Shown: one piece after another, positions 42,521 to 51,706 of the stretch | Layout: each line of letters opens with the position of its first letter | Position numbering within the stretch: the stretch's first letter is position 1 | NCBI GenBank assembly: GCA_039927975.1 | Contig: JBDSTZ010000159.1 | Coordinates: 1-56,958 of the forward strand | From: JBDSTZ01 sp039927975 | GTDB lineage: Bacteria > Pseudomonadota > Gammaproteobacteria > Burkholderiales > Burkholderiaceae_D | Reading direction: 5' to 3' | DNA length: 56,958 nt | Made by a program: the position numbers and the translations under genes | The notes under the pieces: generated by a model | What the model saw: the letters and a program-made list of their open reading frames with translations, nothing else | Told to the model about the DNA's origin: nothing | The model's database searches: none

Positions 42521-44542
42521 ATGAACAGGAAGAAGCAAAGTGTCCAAGGCTGCGCGCTGGCGTTGACATTGACCGCCGCCGCCCCGCTTGCGCTGGCGTC
42601 CGGCGACGACGCGCCCGACCTGAACGCGCTGCCGATCGAGCAATTGCTCAATCTGGAAGTCATCACCGCGTCGAAAATTCCGCAGAAAATCAGCGAGGTG
42701 CCCTCCTCGGTGTCCGTCATCACGGCCGATGACATCAGCCGCTACGGCTATCGCACCCTGGCCGACATCCTGCGCAGTGTGCGCGGCGTCTACGTCACCT
42801 ACGACCGCAACTACAGCTACGTCGGCACCCGCGGCTCGGGCCGCCCGGGCGACTTCAACACCCGCCTCCTGATCCTGGTCGACGGCACCCGCCTCAACGA
42901 CCTGGTGTACGACCAGGGCGCGGTCGGCACCGAATTTCCCATCGACGTGAGCCTGATCGAGCGGGTCGAATTCGTGCCAGGACCCGGCTCGGCCATTTAC
43001 GGCAGCAGCGCCTTCTTCGGCGTCATCAACGTCATCACCAGGACCGGCGCCGCCTTGCAAGGCAGCGCGCTCACCGTCGGCGCCGGCAGCTACGGCACCA
43101 GGCAGGCACAGCTGGCAACCGGCATGCGGCGCGACAACGGCGTCGACCTGCTGCTGAGCGTCTCCGGCCTTTCACGCCGGGGCGCGGACCAGTATTTCCC
43201 CGAGTACGATGACGCGGCGAGCAATTTCGGCCTGGCGCACAAGCTTGACTACGACCGCTACAAGCGCGGCTTCGCCAAGCTGTCCGTCGGAAAATTCTCG
43301 ATCGGCGCCTACTTCGGGCGCCGCCACAAAGGCGTGCCCACCGCCGCCTATGGCCAGCAGTTCAACGATCCGCGCGCCGACACCGTCGACGAGTACGCCG
43401 CCGCCAGCGCGTCCTACCAGCGCGCCCTGAGCGACACGCTGCAGTTCTACGGCAGCGTCAACCTGAACCGGTACCGCTACAGCGGCGCCTTCATTTACGC
43501 GCCCGCCAGCGAGACCGTCAACCGCGACGCAGCCGAAAGCAGGACCGCAGGCGCCGAATTGCGCCTGCTGAGCACCGCCATCCAGAACCACAGGATCATC
43601 GCCGGCGCCGAGTACGCCAGCGATGCCAAGCGCATGATGCGCAATTACGACACCGATCCGTACGTGTCCTACCTCTTCAACGACCGCCCCAAGCGGCGCG
43701 CCGGCCTCTACGTGCAAGACGAGATCCGGCTCGGCGACCAGTTCATCGTCAACGGCGGCCTGCGCCACGACGACGATTCGGAGGGCGGCTGCAGCAGCAA
43801 TCCGCGGCTCGCGCTGATCTACAAGGCCACCCCGCTCACCACTCTGAAAGCCCTGTACAGCACGGCCTACCGGGTGGCCAATTCCTACGAACGCTATTAC
43901 GCCACGACCACCGGCTACAAACTCAATCCCGGGCTCAAGTCCGAACGCATCAAGACCTTTGAAGTGATCGGCGAATACTTCCCGTCCGAAAATTTCAGGG
44001 CCAGCGCGGCGCTCTTCCAGTACCGCTTCAATGACTTGATCGCCCTGACGACCGACCCGGACGACAACCAGCTCTATTACTCCAACATCGATTCGGCGCG
44101 CTCGAAAGGCGCCGAGTTCGAAGCCGAATGGCTGCGCGATAACGGCGGCGCGCTCAAGGCCAGCGTCAGTTTCCAGTTTGCCCACAATGGCGCCGACGGC
44201 GAATGGCTGAGCAATTCGCCGCGCCAGCTGTTCAAGCTGAACTACGCCACGCCGCTGTGGCGCGACGGCCTGCGCGGCGCCATCGATTACCAGTTCACCA
44301 GCCGGCGCCGCACCGCACCCGGCGGGCAAATCGGCGGCTTCGGCGTGCTCAACGTGACGGTGCTCAGCTATTCGCTAGGGAAACGAGTCGAACTGTCGGC
44401 CAGCCTGTACAACCTGCTCGACAAGCGCTACGCCGATTCCCCCAGCGAAGAGCACTACGACAACAGCAACCCCGCGCGCCATCTCGGCGAGATCCGCCAG
44501 GACGGGCGCAACTGGCGCGTCGACGTCAGCTACAAATTCTGA
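42521..44542 (+). CDS. TonB-dependent receptor paired with YfiR/c-di-GMP genes
   Basis: Outer-membrane receptor of 673 residues. A signal peptide (CALALTLTAAAPLALA) is followed by the plug (LPIEQLLNLEVITASKIPQK, GTRGSGRPGDFNTRLLILVDGTR, VEFVPGPGSAIYGSSAFFGV) and a barrel ending WRVDVSYKF. The N-terminal motif LNLEVITASK is typical of the receptor group found beside YfiR and sensor kinases or GGDEF proteins. The yfiR gene starts 2 bases after its stop and the GGDEF-EAL gene 21 bases after that, so the three form one operon. It probably reports or imports an extracellular ligand that tunes cyclic di-GMP; the ligand is unknown. Confidence 0.92.
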   Translation: MNRKKQSVQGCALALTLTAAAPLALASGDDAPDLNALPIEQLLNLEVITASKIPQKISEVPSSVSVITADDISRYGYRTLADILRSVRGVYVTYDRNYSYVGTRGSGRPGDFNTRLLILVDGTRLNDLVYDQGAVGTEFPIDVSLIERVEFVPGPGSAIYGSSAFFGVINVITRTGAALQGSALTVGAGSYGTRQAQLATGMRRDNGVDLLLSVSGLSRRGADQYFPEYDDAASNFGLAHKLDYDRYKRGFAKLSVGKFSIGAYFGRRHKGVPTAAYGQQFNDPRADTVDEYAAASASYQRALSDTLQFYGSVNLNRYRYSGAFIYAPASETVNRDAAESRTAGAELRLLSTAIQNHRIIAGAEYASDAKRMMRNYDTDPYVSYLFNDRPKRRAGLYVQDEIRLGDQFIVNGGLRHDDDSEGGCSSNPRLALIYKATPLTTLKALYSTAYRVANSYERYYATTTGYKLNPGLKSERIKTFEVIGEYFPSENFRASAALFQYRFNDLIALTTDPDDNQLYYSNIDSARSKGAEFEAEWLRDNGGALKASVSFQFAHNGADGEWLSNSPRQLFKLNYATPLWRDGLRGAIDYQFTSRRRTAPGGQIGGFGVLNVTVLSYSLGKRVELSASLYNLLDKRYADSPSEEHYDNSNPARHLGEIRQDGRNWRVDVSYKF

Positions 44543-44544
44543 TC

Positions 44545-45144
44545 ATGCGCACTCGCCGCGCCGCCGCGCGCACCCTGTCCACGGTCGATGCGCCGCGCCT
44601 GCCGCTCGCCTGCGCGCTCGCGCTGGCGTGGGCGCTCGCGCCGGCATGGGCGCTGCTGGCGCCGGCGCCCGCGCGCGCGCAAGCCCAGCCGCAGGCGGCG
44701 GCCGAGTACGCGGCGAAAGCGGCCTTCATCTACAAGATCGCCATGTTCAGTACCTTCGCCGCCCCGCACGCCGACCCGATCCGCTTCTGCGTCCTCGGCC
44801 GTGACCCCTTCGGCGAGCATTTCCGTCAGCTCGAAGGCAAGCGCCTGGGCGAAGCCACCATCGCCATCGCCTATCCGCATTCGACGGCCGAAGCGCTCAG
44901 GCAGTGCCAGATCGTGTTTGTCAGCGAATCGGAAGCCGACAACATCGGCGCGCTGGCCAGCGCCGCCAAAACGGCCGGCGTCATGACGATCTCCGACATG
45001 AAGGGCGCGGCGCGCAAGGGAATCATGCTCGAACTGAGCGTGGAAGACAAACGCATCGCCTTCGAATTTAACGTCGAGGCCGCGCGCGCCGCCAACATCG
45101 CGCTCAGCTCCAAGGTCCTGCGTCTTGCCCGCGCGGTCTATTGA
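44545..45144 (+). CDS. YfiR family periplasmic protein (DUF4154)
   Basis: Periplasmic protein of 199 residues with a long Ala-rich signal peptide (ending near PARAQAQP). The YfiR pattern is clear: AEYAAKAAFIYKIAMFSTF, IRFCVLGRDPFGEHF, RQCQIVFVSESEADNIGAL, VMTISDMKGAARKGIMLEL and IAFEFNVEAARAANIALSSKVLRLAR. The cysteines in RFCVLG and RQCQIV are as in the family. In Pseudomonas YfiR represses the diguanylate cyclase YfiN from the periplasm. Here the next gene encodes a CHASE8-like GGDEF-EAL protein, giving the same pairing. Confidence 0.93.
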   Translation: MRTRRAAARTLSTVDAPRLPLACALALAWALAPAWALLAPAPARAQAQPQAAAEYAAKAAFIYKIAMFSTFAAPHADPIRFCVLGRDPFGEHFRQLEGKRLGEATIAIAYPHSTAEALRQCQIVFVSESEADNIGALASAAKTAGVMTISDMKGAARKGIMLELSVEDKRIAFEFNVEAARAANIALSSKVLRLARAVY

Positions 45145-45165
45145 CGCCTTCAATTTGCCCAGCCA

Positions 45166-47289
45166 ATGAACCTCGAACCGGACAGCCCAATGCAGCGCGC
45201 ACCCGACGGCAACAGCAAGCAGACCTTGAGCACCAAGCTCAAATGGGCCAACCTGGTCACCAGCGGCACCGTGATCCTGCTGTCGACCTTGTTCCTGCTT
45301 GGGATACAGATCTATTTCTTCTCCTCCGCATTGGTGCGCCAGACCCAGGTCCAGGCGACCATGGCCAGCGAAAACATGTCGGCCGCGATCGTGTTCAACG
45401 ACAAGAATGCCGCCAGCGAGATCCTGGCCGCCATGCGTGTGGTGCCCGACGTCCAGTCGGCGGTGGTGTACGACAACGAGCGCCGCCCCTTCGCCAGTTT
45501 TCTGCGCGAGGCCGGCGCCGCGCCCGCCGCCGCCCAGCCCGACCTCGCCAAGGGATACGCGCTCTCTTATCGCCACATCACCGTGGTCGAACCCTTGATC
45601 GTCAAGCGCCAGCGGCTCGGCACGCTGATCGTGCAAAGCGGGCTCGAGAGTGTGTACCGCCAGCTCGGGCTTTACCTGGCGCTGACGATCCCGGTGATGC
45701 TCGCCGTGCTCGGCATCGCCCACCTGGTGTTGTCGCGCCTGCAGCGTTTCATCACCGATCCGATTCTCGCCCTGTCGAGCGTGAGCGCGCAGATCTCGCG
45801 CTTGGGCGACTATTCGATCCGCGCCCAGGTCAGTTCGCTGGCCGATATCGGCATGCTGTCGAAAGCCTTCAACACCATGCTCGACCGCATCCAGAAGCGC
45901 GAGAGCGAACTGGAGGCCGAAATCGCCGAGCGCAAGCGGGTCGAGGTCAAGCTCGACCGGCTGGCCCACTTCGACGACGTCACCCAGTTGCACAACCGGC
46001 ATTACTTCAACGACCGGCTGGAGTCGGTCATCAAGCGCTCCCAGCAATTCAAGGAACGCACCGTGCTCATGTTCATCGATCTGGACGACTTCAAGACCGT
46101 CAACGACACCCTCGGCCACGATATCGGCGATGAACTGCTGCGCCTGGTGTCGGCGCGGCTGGCCGAAACGCTGCGCTTCGGCGACGTCATTTCGCGCATC
46201 GGCGGCGACGAGTTCGCCATCATTCTGGAAAACGTCAGCCAGACCAGCGTCGCCTCGCTGATCGCCGAAAAGTGCCTGGCCAGGATCGCCCAGCCCTTCG
46301 CCATTTCCGGCCATGAAATCCACGTCGGCGCCAGCATCGGCATCAGCGTCTACCCCGACGACGCCGCCAATATGCACGAGCTGCTGAAATACGCCGACAC
46401 CGCGATGTACTACGCCAAGAACAACGGCAAGAATTCCTACCGCCTGTTCACCAGCAGCATGCAGGAGGACGCGCACAAGCGCTTCACCATCGACAACAAC
46501 CTGCGCCGCGCCCTCGAACGCGGCGAATTCATCCTGCACTACCAGCCTCAGCTCGACTTGCGCAGCGGCGTCATCAGCGGCGCCGAAGCCCTGATCCGCT
46601 GGCTCCACCCCGACTTGGGCATCATCAACCCCGCCGATTTCATTCCGATCGCCGAGGACACCGGCGTCATCGTGCGGATCGGCGAATGGGTGCTGCGCGA
46701 AGCCTGCCGCGAACTGCGCAAGTGGCACGCCGCCGGCTACCGCCTGCGCATGTCGATCAACCTGTCCGGACGCCAATTGCGCGAAGCCGATTTCGTCGCC
46801 ACCGTGCTGGCCATCGTCGCCGAGACCGGGGTCGACCCGCACTGGCTCGAACTGGAACTCACCGAAAGCATGCTGATGGACGCCTCGCCCCTCATCGTCG
46901 AGAAACTGCACGCGCTCAGGCGCGCCGGCATCCAGTTGGCGATCGACGATTTCGGCACCGGCTACTCCTCGATGAGCTACCTGAAAACCTTCCCGGTCGG
47001 CACCCTGAAAATCGACCGCAGCTTCGTCTGCGACCTGCCGCATAACACCCAGGATGCCGCCATCACCAAGGCCATCATCGCCATGGCGCGCAGTTTAAGG
47101 ATGGACATCGTGGCCGAGGGCATCGAAACCGCCGAGCAAGGCGAATTCCTGCGGGCCAACGGCTGCGACAAGGGGCAAGGCTACTATTACAGCAAGCCGC
47201 TGCCGGCCTCCCAGGTGTGGGATCTGCTCAAGCGCACCAAGACCGTCGGCGAGCGCGTCAGCCTCGATTTGCAGCCGGTCGACAGCTGA
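45166..47289 (+). CDS. CHASE8-HAMP-GGDEF-EAL protein (YfiN-like N-terminus)
   Basis: Inner-membrane protein of 707 residues. TM1 is at about 30-55, a small periplasmic CHASE8-like domain follows (ASENMSAAIVFNDKNAASEI, VVPDVQSAVVYDNE), then TM2 near 168-188 and HAMP. The GGDEF motif is intact (RIGGDEFAIIL, near residue 346) with an I-site RFGD five residues before. The EAL domain is also complete: SGAEALIRW, SINLSG, LELTES, IDDFGTGYSS, KIDRSF, VAEGIET. Both cyclase and phosphodiesterase activity are thus possible, unlike YfiN, which has only GGDEF. YfiR upstream likely controls it. Confidence 0.93.
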   Translation: MNLEPDSPMQRAPDGNSKQTLSTKLKWANLVTSGTVILLSTLFLLGIQIYFFSSALVRQTQVQATMASENMSAAIVFNDKNAASEILAAMRVVPDVQSAVVYDNERRPFASFLREAGAAPAAAQPDLAKGYALSYRHITVVEPLIVKRQRLGTLIVQSGLESVYRQLGLYLALTIPVMLAVLGIAHLVLSRLQRFITDPILALSSVSAQISRLGDYSIRAQVSSLADIGMLSKAFNTMLDRIQKRESELEAEIAERKRVEVKLDRLAHFDDVTQLHNRHYFNDRLESVIKRSQQFKERTVLMFIDLDDFKTVNDTLGHDIGDELLRLVSARLAETLRFGDVISRIGGDEFAIILENVSQTSVASLIAEKCLARIAQPFAISGHEIHVGASIGISVYPDDAANMHELLKYADTAMYYAKNNGKNSYRLFTSSMQEDAHKRFTIDNNLRRALERGEFILHYQPQLDLRSGVISGAEALIRWLHPDLGIINPADFIPIAEDTGVIVRIGEWVLREACRELRKWHAAGYRLRMSINLSGRQLREADFVATVLAIVAETGVDPHWLELELTESMLMDASPLIVEKLHALRRAGIQLAIDDFGTGYSSMSYLKTFPVGTLKIDRSFVCDLPHNTQDAAITKAIIAMARSLRMDIVAEGIETAEQGEFLRANGCDKGQGYYYSKPLPASQVWDLLKRTKTVGERVSLDLQPVDS

Positions 47290-47444
47290 GCGGCAAGCCC
47301 GGGCCCGTGCCAGGCGCCCTGCCTGGCCTTCCGCCGCGGGCCGGGATGTCAATACGCCCCCCTTACCCTTACCTACCGGCACGGCGGTCCCCAACCGCCA
47401 CCCAAAATTGGCGGATAATTGCGGTTTTACCGTCCATCGCCCCT

Positions 47445-47879
47445 ATGCCTTCCCCCACCCGGCCCCTCGCCTGCCCCTGCGGCGGCGCCGCCTACGCCAG
47501 CTGCTGCGCGCCCTTCCACGCCGGCGAGGCCGTCCCGCCCACCGCCGAAACCCTGATGCGCTCGCGCTACAGCGCCTACGTGCTCGGCAACGAAGCCTGG
47601 CTGCGCGCCACCTGGCACCCGTCGACCCTGCCGCCCGGCCCCATCATCGATCCGCAAGAGAAAGTGCAATGGCTGGGACTTGAGGTAAAATCTGGTTTAC
47701 GTTTACGTCAACGTAAAGCAAACTTGGTGGAAACGCCAGACCATGACAGCGTAGAATTTGTGGCCCGCTACAAGATCGGCGGCCGCGCCCACCGCCTCCA
47801 CGAAGTGAGCCGGTTCGTGCGCGAAACCGAAGGCGGCGTGGCGCGCTGGTTCTACCTCGATGGGAGTTTTCCCGACTAG
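47445..47879 (+). CDS. YchJ family protein with SEC-C-like N-terminus
   Basis: Cytoplasmic protein of 144 residues, UPF0225/YchJ. The N-terminal zinc-binding segment is CPCGGAAYASCCAPFHAGE, followed by PPTAETLMRSRYSAYVLGNEAW and the NTF2-like part VEFVARYKIGGRAHRLHEVS ending WFYLDGSF. ATG 47445 is taken. The function in the cell is unknown. Its codons around 47680-47720 dip sharply in GC and contain a palindrome that looks like an operator for the downstream liuB gene, which begins 23 bases after the ychJ stop. Confidence 0.88.
   Translation: MPSPTRPLACPCGGAAYASCCAPFHAGEAVPPTAETLMRSRYSAYVLGNEAWLRATWHPSTLPPGPIIDPQEKVQWLGLEVKSGLRLRQRKANLVETPDHDSVEFVARYKIGGRAHRLHEVSRFVRETEGGVARWFYLDGSFPD
47696..47717 (+). 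promoter_or_regulatory. LiuR-like palindromic operator candidate inside ychJ
   Basis: TTTACGT-CA-ACGTAAA at 47702-47717 is a perfect 7-2-7 palindrome, preceded by another TTTACGT half-site at 47696. It lies in an AT-rich island within the GC-rich ychJ coding region, 185 bases before the liuB ATG, with TAAAAT (47686-47691) just upstream as a possible -10. ACGT-bearing palindromes of this kind are, from memory, the class bound by the MerR-type leucine regulator LiuR. Confidence 0.6.
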
Positions 47880-47901
47880 CCGGCCACAGAAAAGGACCGT
47901 C

Positions 47902-49524
47902 ATGCCCCATATCGACAGCAAACTCAATCCGCGCGGCGACGATTTCAAGACCAACGCGGCGGCCATGCAGGCGCTCGTCGACGACTTGAAGGCGAAGGTG
48001 ACGGCGATCGCGGCCGGCGGCGGCGAGACGGCGCGCGCCAAGCATGTCGCGCGCGGCAAACTGCTGCCGCGCGAGCGGGTCCAGATGCTGCTCGACCCCG
48101 GCACGCCCTTCCTCGAATTGTCCCAGCTGGCCGCCTTTGGCATGTACCAGGACGAACACGGCGCCGACGCCGCCCCCTCGGCCGGCATCATCACCGGCAT
48201 CGGCCGGGTCGCCGGCCAGGAATGCGTCATCGTCTGCAACGACGCCACCGTCAAGGGCGGCACCTACTACCCCGTCACCGTCAAGAAGCACTTGCGCGCC
48301 CAGGAAATCGCCGAGCACAACGCCCTGCCCTGCATCTACCTGGTCGACTCGGGCGGCGCCAACCTGCCCAACCAGGACGAGGTCTTCCCCGACCGCGACC
48401 ACTTCGGCCGCATCTTCTACAACCAGGCCACCATGTCGGCCAAGGGCATTCCGCAGATCGCCGTGGTGATGGGCTCGTGCACCGCCGGCGGCGCCTACGT
48501 GCCGGCCATGAGCGACGAATCGATCATCGTCAAGGACCAGGGCACTATCTTCCTGGGCGGCCCGCCGCTGGTGAAAGCCGCCACCGGCGAGGTGGTCACG
48601 GCCGAAGACCTGGGCGGCGGCGACGTCCACACCCGTCTGTCCGGCGTGGCCGACCACCTGGCGCAGAACGACCTGCACGCGCTGTCGCTGGCGCGCACCA
48701 TCGTCTCGCACCTGAACCGCGCCAGGCCGCCGCAGGCGCCGCGCCGCGAATCGCGCGAGCCGCTTCACCCCGCCGGGGAGCTGTACGGCGTCATCCCGGT
48801 CGACACCCGCAAGCCCTTCGACGTGCGCGAAGTCATCGCCCGCATCGTCGACGCCAGCGAGTTCGACGAGTTCAAGGCGCGCTACGGCGCCACCCTCATC
48901 TGCGGCTTCGCCCACATCCACGGCATCCAGGTCGGCATCATCGCCAACAACGGCATCCTGTTCTCCGAATCGGCGCTCAAGGGCGCCCATTTCATCGAAT
49001 TGTGCTGTCAGCGTAAAATACCGCTGGTGTTCCTGCAAAATATCACCGGCTTCATGGTGGGCCGCAAATACGAGAACGAAGGCATCGCCCGCAACGGCGC
49101 CAAGATGGTGACGGCGGTGGCCACGGCGGCGGTCCCCAAGTTCACGGTCATCATCGGCGGCAGCTTCGGCGCCGGCAACTACGGCATGTGCGGGCGCGCG
49201 TTCTCGCCGCGCTTCCTGTGGATGTGGCCCAACGCGCGCATCTCCGTCATGGGCGGCGACCAGGCGGCCAGCGTGCTGGCCACGGTCAAGCGCGACGGCA
49301 TCGAGGCCAGGGGCGGCAGCTGGAGCGCGGACGAGGAAGCGGCCTTCAAGGACCCGATCCGCCAGCAGTACGAGCACCAGGGCCACCCCTACTACGCCAG
49401 CGCGCGGCTGTGGGACGACGGCGTGATCGACCCGGCCGACACCCGCACGGTGCTTGGCTTGGGCCTGGCGGCGGCGCTGAACGCGCCCATCGCGGACACA
49501 CGCTTCGGCGTGTTCCGCATGTAG
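47902..49524 (+). CDS. liuB: Methylcrotonyl-CoA carboxylase carboxyltransferase (beta) subunit
   Basis: Carboxyltransferase subunit of 540 residues that moves carboxyl from biotin to 3-methylcrotonyl-CoA. Motifs seen are GKLLPRERVQMLLDPGTPFLE, MGSCTAGGAYVPAMSDESII, GTIFLGGPPLVKAATGE and GGSFGAGNYGMCGRAFSPRF followed by PNARISVMGGDQAA, which together mark the MCC beta type over propionyl-CoA carboxylase. ATG 47902 has AAAGGA upstream. It is the first gene of the liuB-liuC-bioA-bioF-bioD-bioB-liuD run. Its partner LiuD is 5.3 kb downstream, separated by liuC and the biotin genes. Confidence 0.95.
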   Translation: MPHIDSKLNPRGDDFKTNAAAMQALVDDLKAKVTAIAAGGGETARAKHVARGKLLPRERVQMLLDPGTPFLELSQLAAFGMYQDEHGADAAPSAGIITGIGRVAGQECVIVCNDATVKGGTYYPVTVKKHLRAQEIAEHNALPCIYLVDSGGANLPNQDEVFPDRDHFGRIFYNQATMSAKGIPQIAVVMGSCTAGGAYVPAMSDESIIVKDQGTIFLGGPPLVKAATGEVVTAEDLGGGDVHTRLSGVADHLAQNDLHALSLARTIVSHLNRARPPQAPRRESREPLHPAGELYGVIPVDTRKPFDVREVIARIVDASEFDEFKARYGATLICGFAHIHGIQVGIIANNGILFSESALKGAHFIELCCQRKIPLVFLQNITGFMVGRKYENEGIARNGAKMVTAVATAAVPKFTVIIGGSFGAGNYGMCGRAFSPRFLWMWPNARISVMGGDQAASVLATVKRDGIEARGGSWSADEEAAFKDPIRQQYEHQGHPYYASARLWDDGVIDPADTRTVLGLGLAAALNAPIADTRFGVFRM

Positions 49525-49533
49525 GGAGCGGCC

Positions 49534-50319
49534 ATGGAGTATCAGACCATCGACATCGGCAGCGGCGGCAAGCTCGCCACTGTCACGCTGAACCGGCCGC
49601 AGGTGCGCAACGCCTTTGACGAGGCGACGGTCGCCGAGCTCACGCACGCGTTCGCGCGGCTGGGCCAGGACCCGGAGGTGCGCGTGATCGTGCTGGCGGC
49701 GAACGGCGCGGCGTTCTGCGCCGGCGCCGACCTGCACTGGATGCGCAAGATGGCCGCCTACTCGGCCGCCGACAACCTGCAGGACGCGACCCGCCTGGCG
49801 CAGATGCTGCGCACGATCTGGGAATGCCCGAAGCCGGTGGTGGCCAGGGTGCAGGGCGATTGCTACGCCGGCGGCATGGGCCTGGTGGCCGCCTGCGATA
49901 TCGTGGTGGCGGCCGAGACGGTGAAGTTCTGCCTGAGCGAAGTGAAGCTGGGACTGATCCCGGCCACCATCGCGCCCTATGTGATCAAGGCGATGGGCGC
50001 CAGCGCGGCGCGCCGCTGCATGGTCAGCGCCGAGGTGTTCGACGCCGCCGAGGCAAGCCGCATCGGCTTCGTCCATGAAGTGGTCGACGGCGCCGGCCTC
50101 GATGCGCGTGTGGCGGCCATCGTCAAGACCCTGCTGGCCAACAGCCCGCAGGCGATGGCGGCGGCCAAGCGCCTGGTGCGCGAGATCGACGGCCAGCCGG
50201 TCGGCGACGCGCTGGTGGCCGACACGGCGCAGCGCATCGCGGAAATCCGGGCGTCGAACGAAGGCCGCGAAGGCGTGGCCGCGTTTCTGGAAAAGCGCAA
50301 GCCTGGCTGGCTGGCGTGA
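49534..50319 (+). CDS. liuC: Methylglutaconyl-CoA hydratase (enoyl-CoA hydratase family)
   Basis: Crotonase-fold enzyme of 261 residues, predicted to hydrate 3-methylglutaconyl-CoA to HMG-CoA in leucine breakdown. The oxyanion-hole segments are AFCAGADLHWMRKM and GDCYAGGMGLVAACDIVVA; LSEVKLGLIPATIAPYVIKA is typical of the LiuC/AUH group. It starts 9 bases after liuB with AGGGAG as ribosome-binding site. bioA follows after 21 bases. HMG-CoA lyase (liuE), the last step, is not in the window. Confidence 0.93.
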   Translation: MEYQTIDIGSGGKLATVTLNRPQVRNAFDEATVAELTHAFARLGQDPEVRVIVLAANGAAFCAGADLHWMRKMAAYSAADNLQDATRLAQMLRTIWECPKPVVARVQGDCYAGGMGLVAACDIVVAAETVKFCLSEVKLGLIPATIAPYVIKAMGASAARRCMVSAEVFDAAEASRIGFVHEVVDGAGLDARVAAIVKTLLANSPQAMAAAKRLVREIDGQPVGDALVADTAQRIAEIRASNEGREGVAAFLEKRKPGWLA

Positions 50320-50340
50320 AGTAAAACAAGAGGAACCGAT

Positions 50341-51693
50341 TTGGAATCAACTACTTTGTCGTCGAGCTGGGTCGAGCGCAGTCTGCGCAGCGTCTGGCAT
50401 CCCTGCACCCAGATGCAGCACCACGAGAGCGTGCCGCTGGTGCCGGTCAGCCACGGGCGCGGCGCCTGGCTGTACGACCATGACGGCAAGCGCTATCTGG
50501 ACGCCATCAGCTCCTGGTGGGTCAACCTGTTCGGCCACGCCAACCCGCGCATCAACGCCGCGCTCAAGGACCAGCTCGACCGGCTCGAACACGCCATGCT
50601 GGCCGGCTTCACCCACGAACCGGTGATCGAACTGTCCGAGCAGTTGTCAACGCTGACCGGCGGCGTGCTCGGTCACGCCTTCTACGCTTCCGACGGCGCC
50701 TCGGCGGTCGAAATCGCCCTCAAGATGAGCTTTCACGCCTGGCGTAACGGCGGCCGCGCCGACAAGCAGGAATTCGTCTGCCTGCAGGGCAGCTATCACG
50801 GCGAGACCATCGGCGCGCTGGCGGTCACCGACGTCGCCCTGTTCAAGGACGCCTACGGTCCGCTGCTGCGCCCGGCCCGCGTGGTCGCCTCGCCCGACGC
50901 CCGACTGGCGCAGGACGGCGAAACCGCGCAGGACGTCGCGCGCCGCGCCGCCGCCGACGTCGAGCGCCTGTTCGCCGAGCGCGCCGACAAGATCGCCGCC
51001 ATCATCGTCGAGCCGCTGGTGCAATGCGCCACCGGCATGGCGATGCACGATCCGCTCTACCTGCAATTGCTGCGCGAACTGTGCGACCGCTACGAAGTGC
51101 ACCTGATCGCCGACGAAATCGCGGTCGGTTGCGGCCGCACCGGCAGCTTCTTCGCCTGCGAGCAGGCTGCCATCTGGCCCGACTTCCTGTGCCTGTCCAA
51201 GGGCATCAGCGGCGGCTACCTGCCGCTCTCGCTGGTGCTCACCCGCGACGCCATCTACCAGGCCTTCTACAGCGCCGACGTCACGCGCGGCTTCCTGCAC
51301 TCGCACTCGTACACCGGCAATCCGCTGGCCTGCCGCGCCGCGCTGGCGACCTTGCAGATCTTCCGCGACGACGACGTCCTGCGCGGCAACGCCCGGCGCG
51401 CCGAACGGCTGGCGGCCGCGCTGGCGCCGCTGGCCGATCACCCGAACGTGCGCCATCTGCGCCAGCGCGGCACTATCTTCGCCTTCGATGCGCACGAACC
51501 GGACCCCGAGCGTGCCGCCACCTTCTCGCGGCGCTTTTTCAGCGCCGCGCTCGAACAGGAGCTGTTGCTGCGCCCGATCGGCCGCACCGTCTACCTGATG
51601 CCACCGTATATACTGGACGACCAGGAGATCGACGTCCTCGCGCAGCGCACCCGGTCGGTGTTCGACAGCGTCATCGCCGCCCAGGTCACATAA
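50341..51693 (+). CDS. bioA: Adenosylmethionine-8-amino-7-oxononanoate aminotransferase
   Basis: PLP aminotransferase of about 450 residues making 7,8-diaminopelargonate in biotin synthesis. The N-terminal BioA block VWHPCTQMQHHESVPLVPV, the LDAISSWWVNLFGHANPRIN segment and the PLP-lysine region LSKGISGGYLPLSLVLT are characteristic; YASDGASAVEIALKM is the cofactor pocket. The start is taken at TTG 50341 (AGAGGAA upstream); the frame offers no ATG before the BioA block, and TTG 50356 is another candidate. It follows liuC by 21 bases. Confidence 0.94.
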   Translation: MESTTLSSSWVERSLRSVWHPCTQMQHHESVPLVPVSHGRGAWLYDHDGKRYLDAISSWWVNLFGHANPRINAALKDQLDRLEHAMLAGFTHEPVIELSEQLSTLTGGVLGHAFYASDGASAVEIALKMSFHAWRNGGRADKQEFVCLQGSYHGETIGALAVTDVALFKDAYGPLLRPARVVASPDARLAQDGETAQDVARRAAADVERLFAERADKIAAIIVEPLVQCATGMAMHDPLYLQLLRELCDRYEVHLIADEIAVGCGRTGSFFACEQAAIWPDFLCLSKGISGGYLPLSLVLTRDAIYQAFYSADVTRGFLHSHSYTGNPLACRAALATLQIFRDDDVLRGNARRAERLAAALAPLADHPNVRHLRQRGTIFAFDAHEPDPERAATFSRRFFSAALEQELLLRPIGRTVYLMPPYILDDQEIDVLAQRTRSVFDSVIAAQVT

Positions 51694-51706
51694 CCGCAGC
51701 AGAACA

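Noticed and set aside
44530..47043. Very long open frame antisense to the yfiR and GGDEF-EAL genes
   Set aside because: It mirrors codon bias of the GC-rich sense genes, has low-complexity Asp/Gly/Gln/His-rich protein with no domain, and the sense genes have clear motifs.
47644..50076. Long open frame antisense to liuB/liuC
   Set aside because: Same reason: shadow of high third-position GC in well-identified carboxylase genes.
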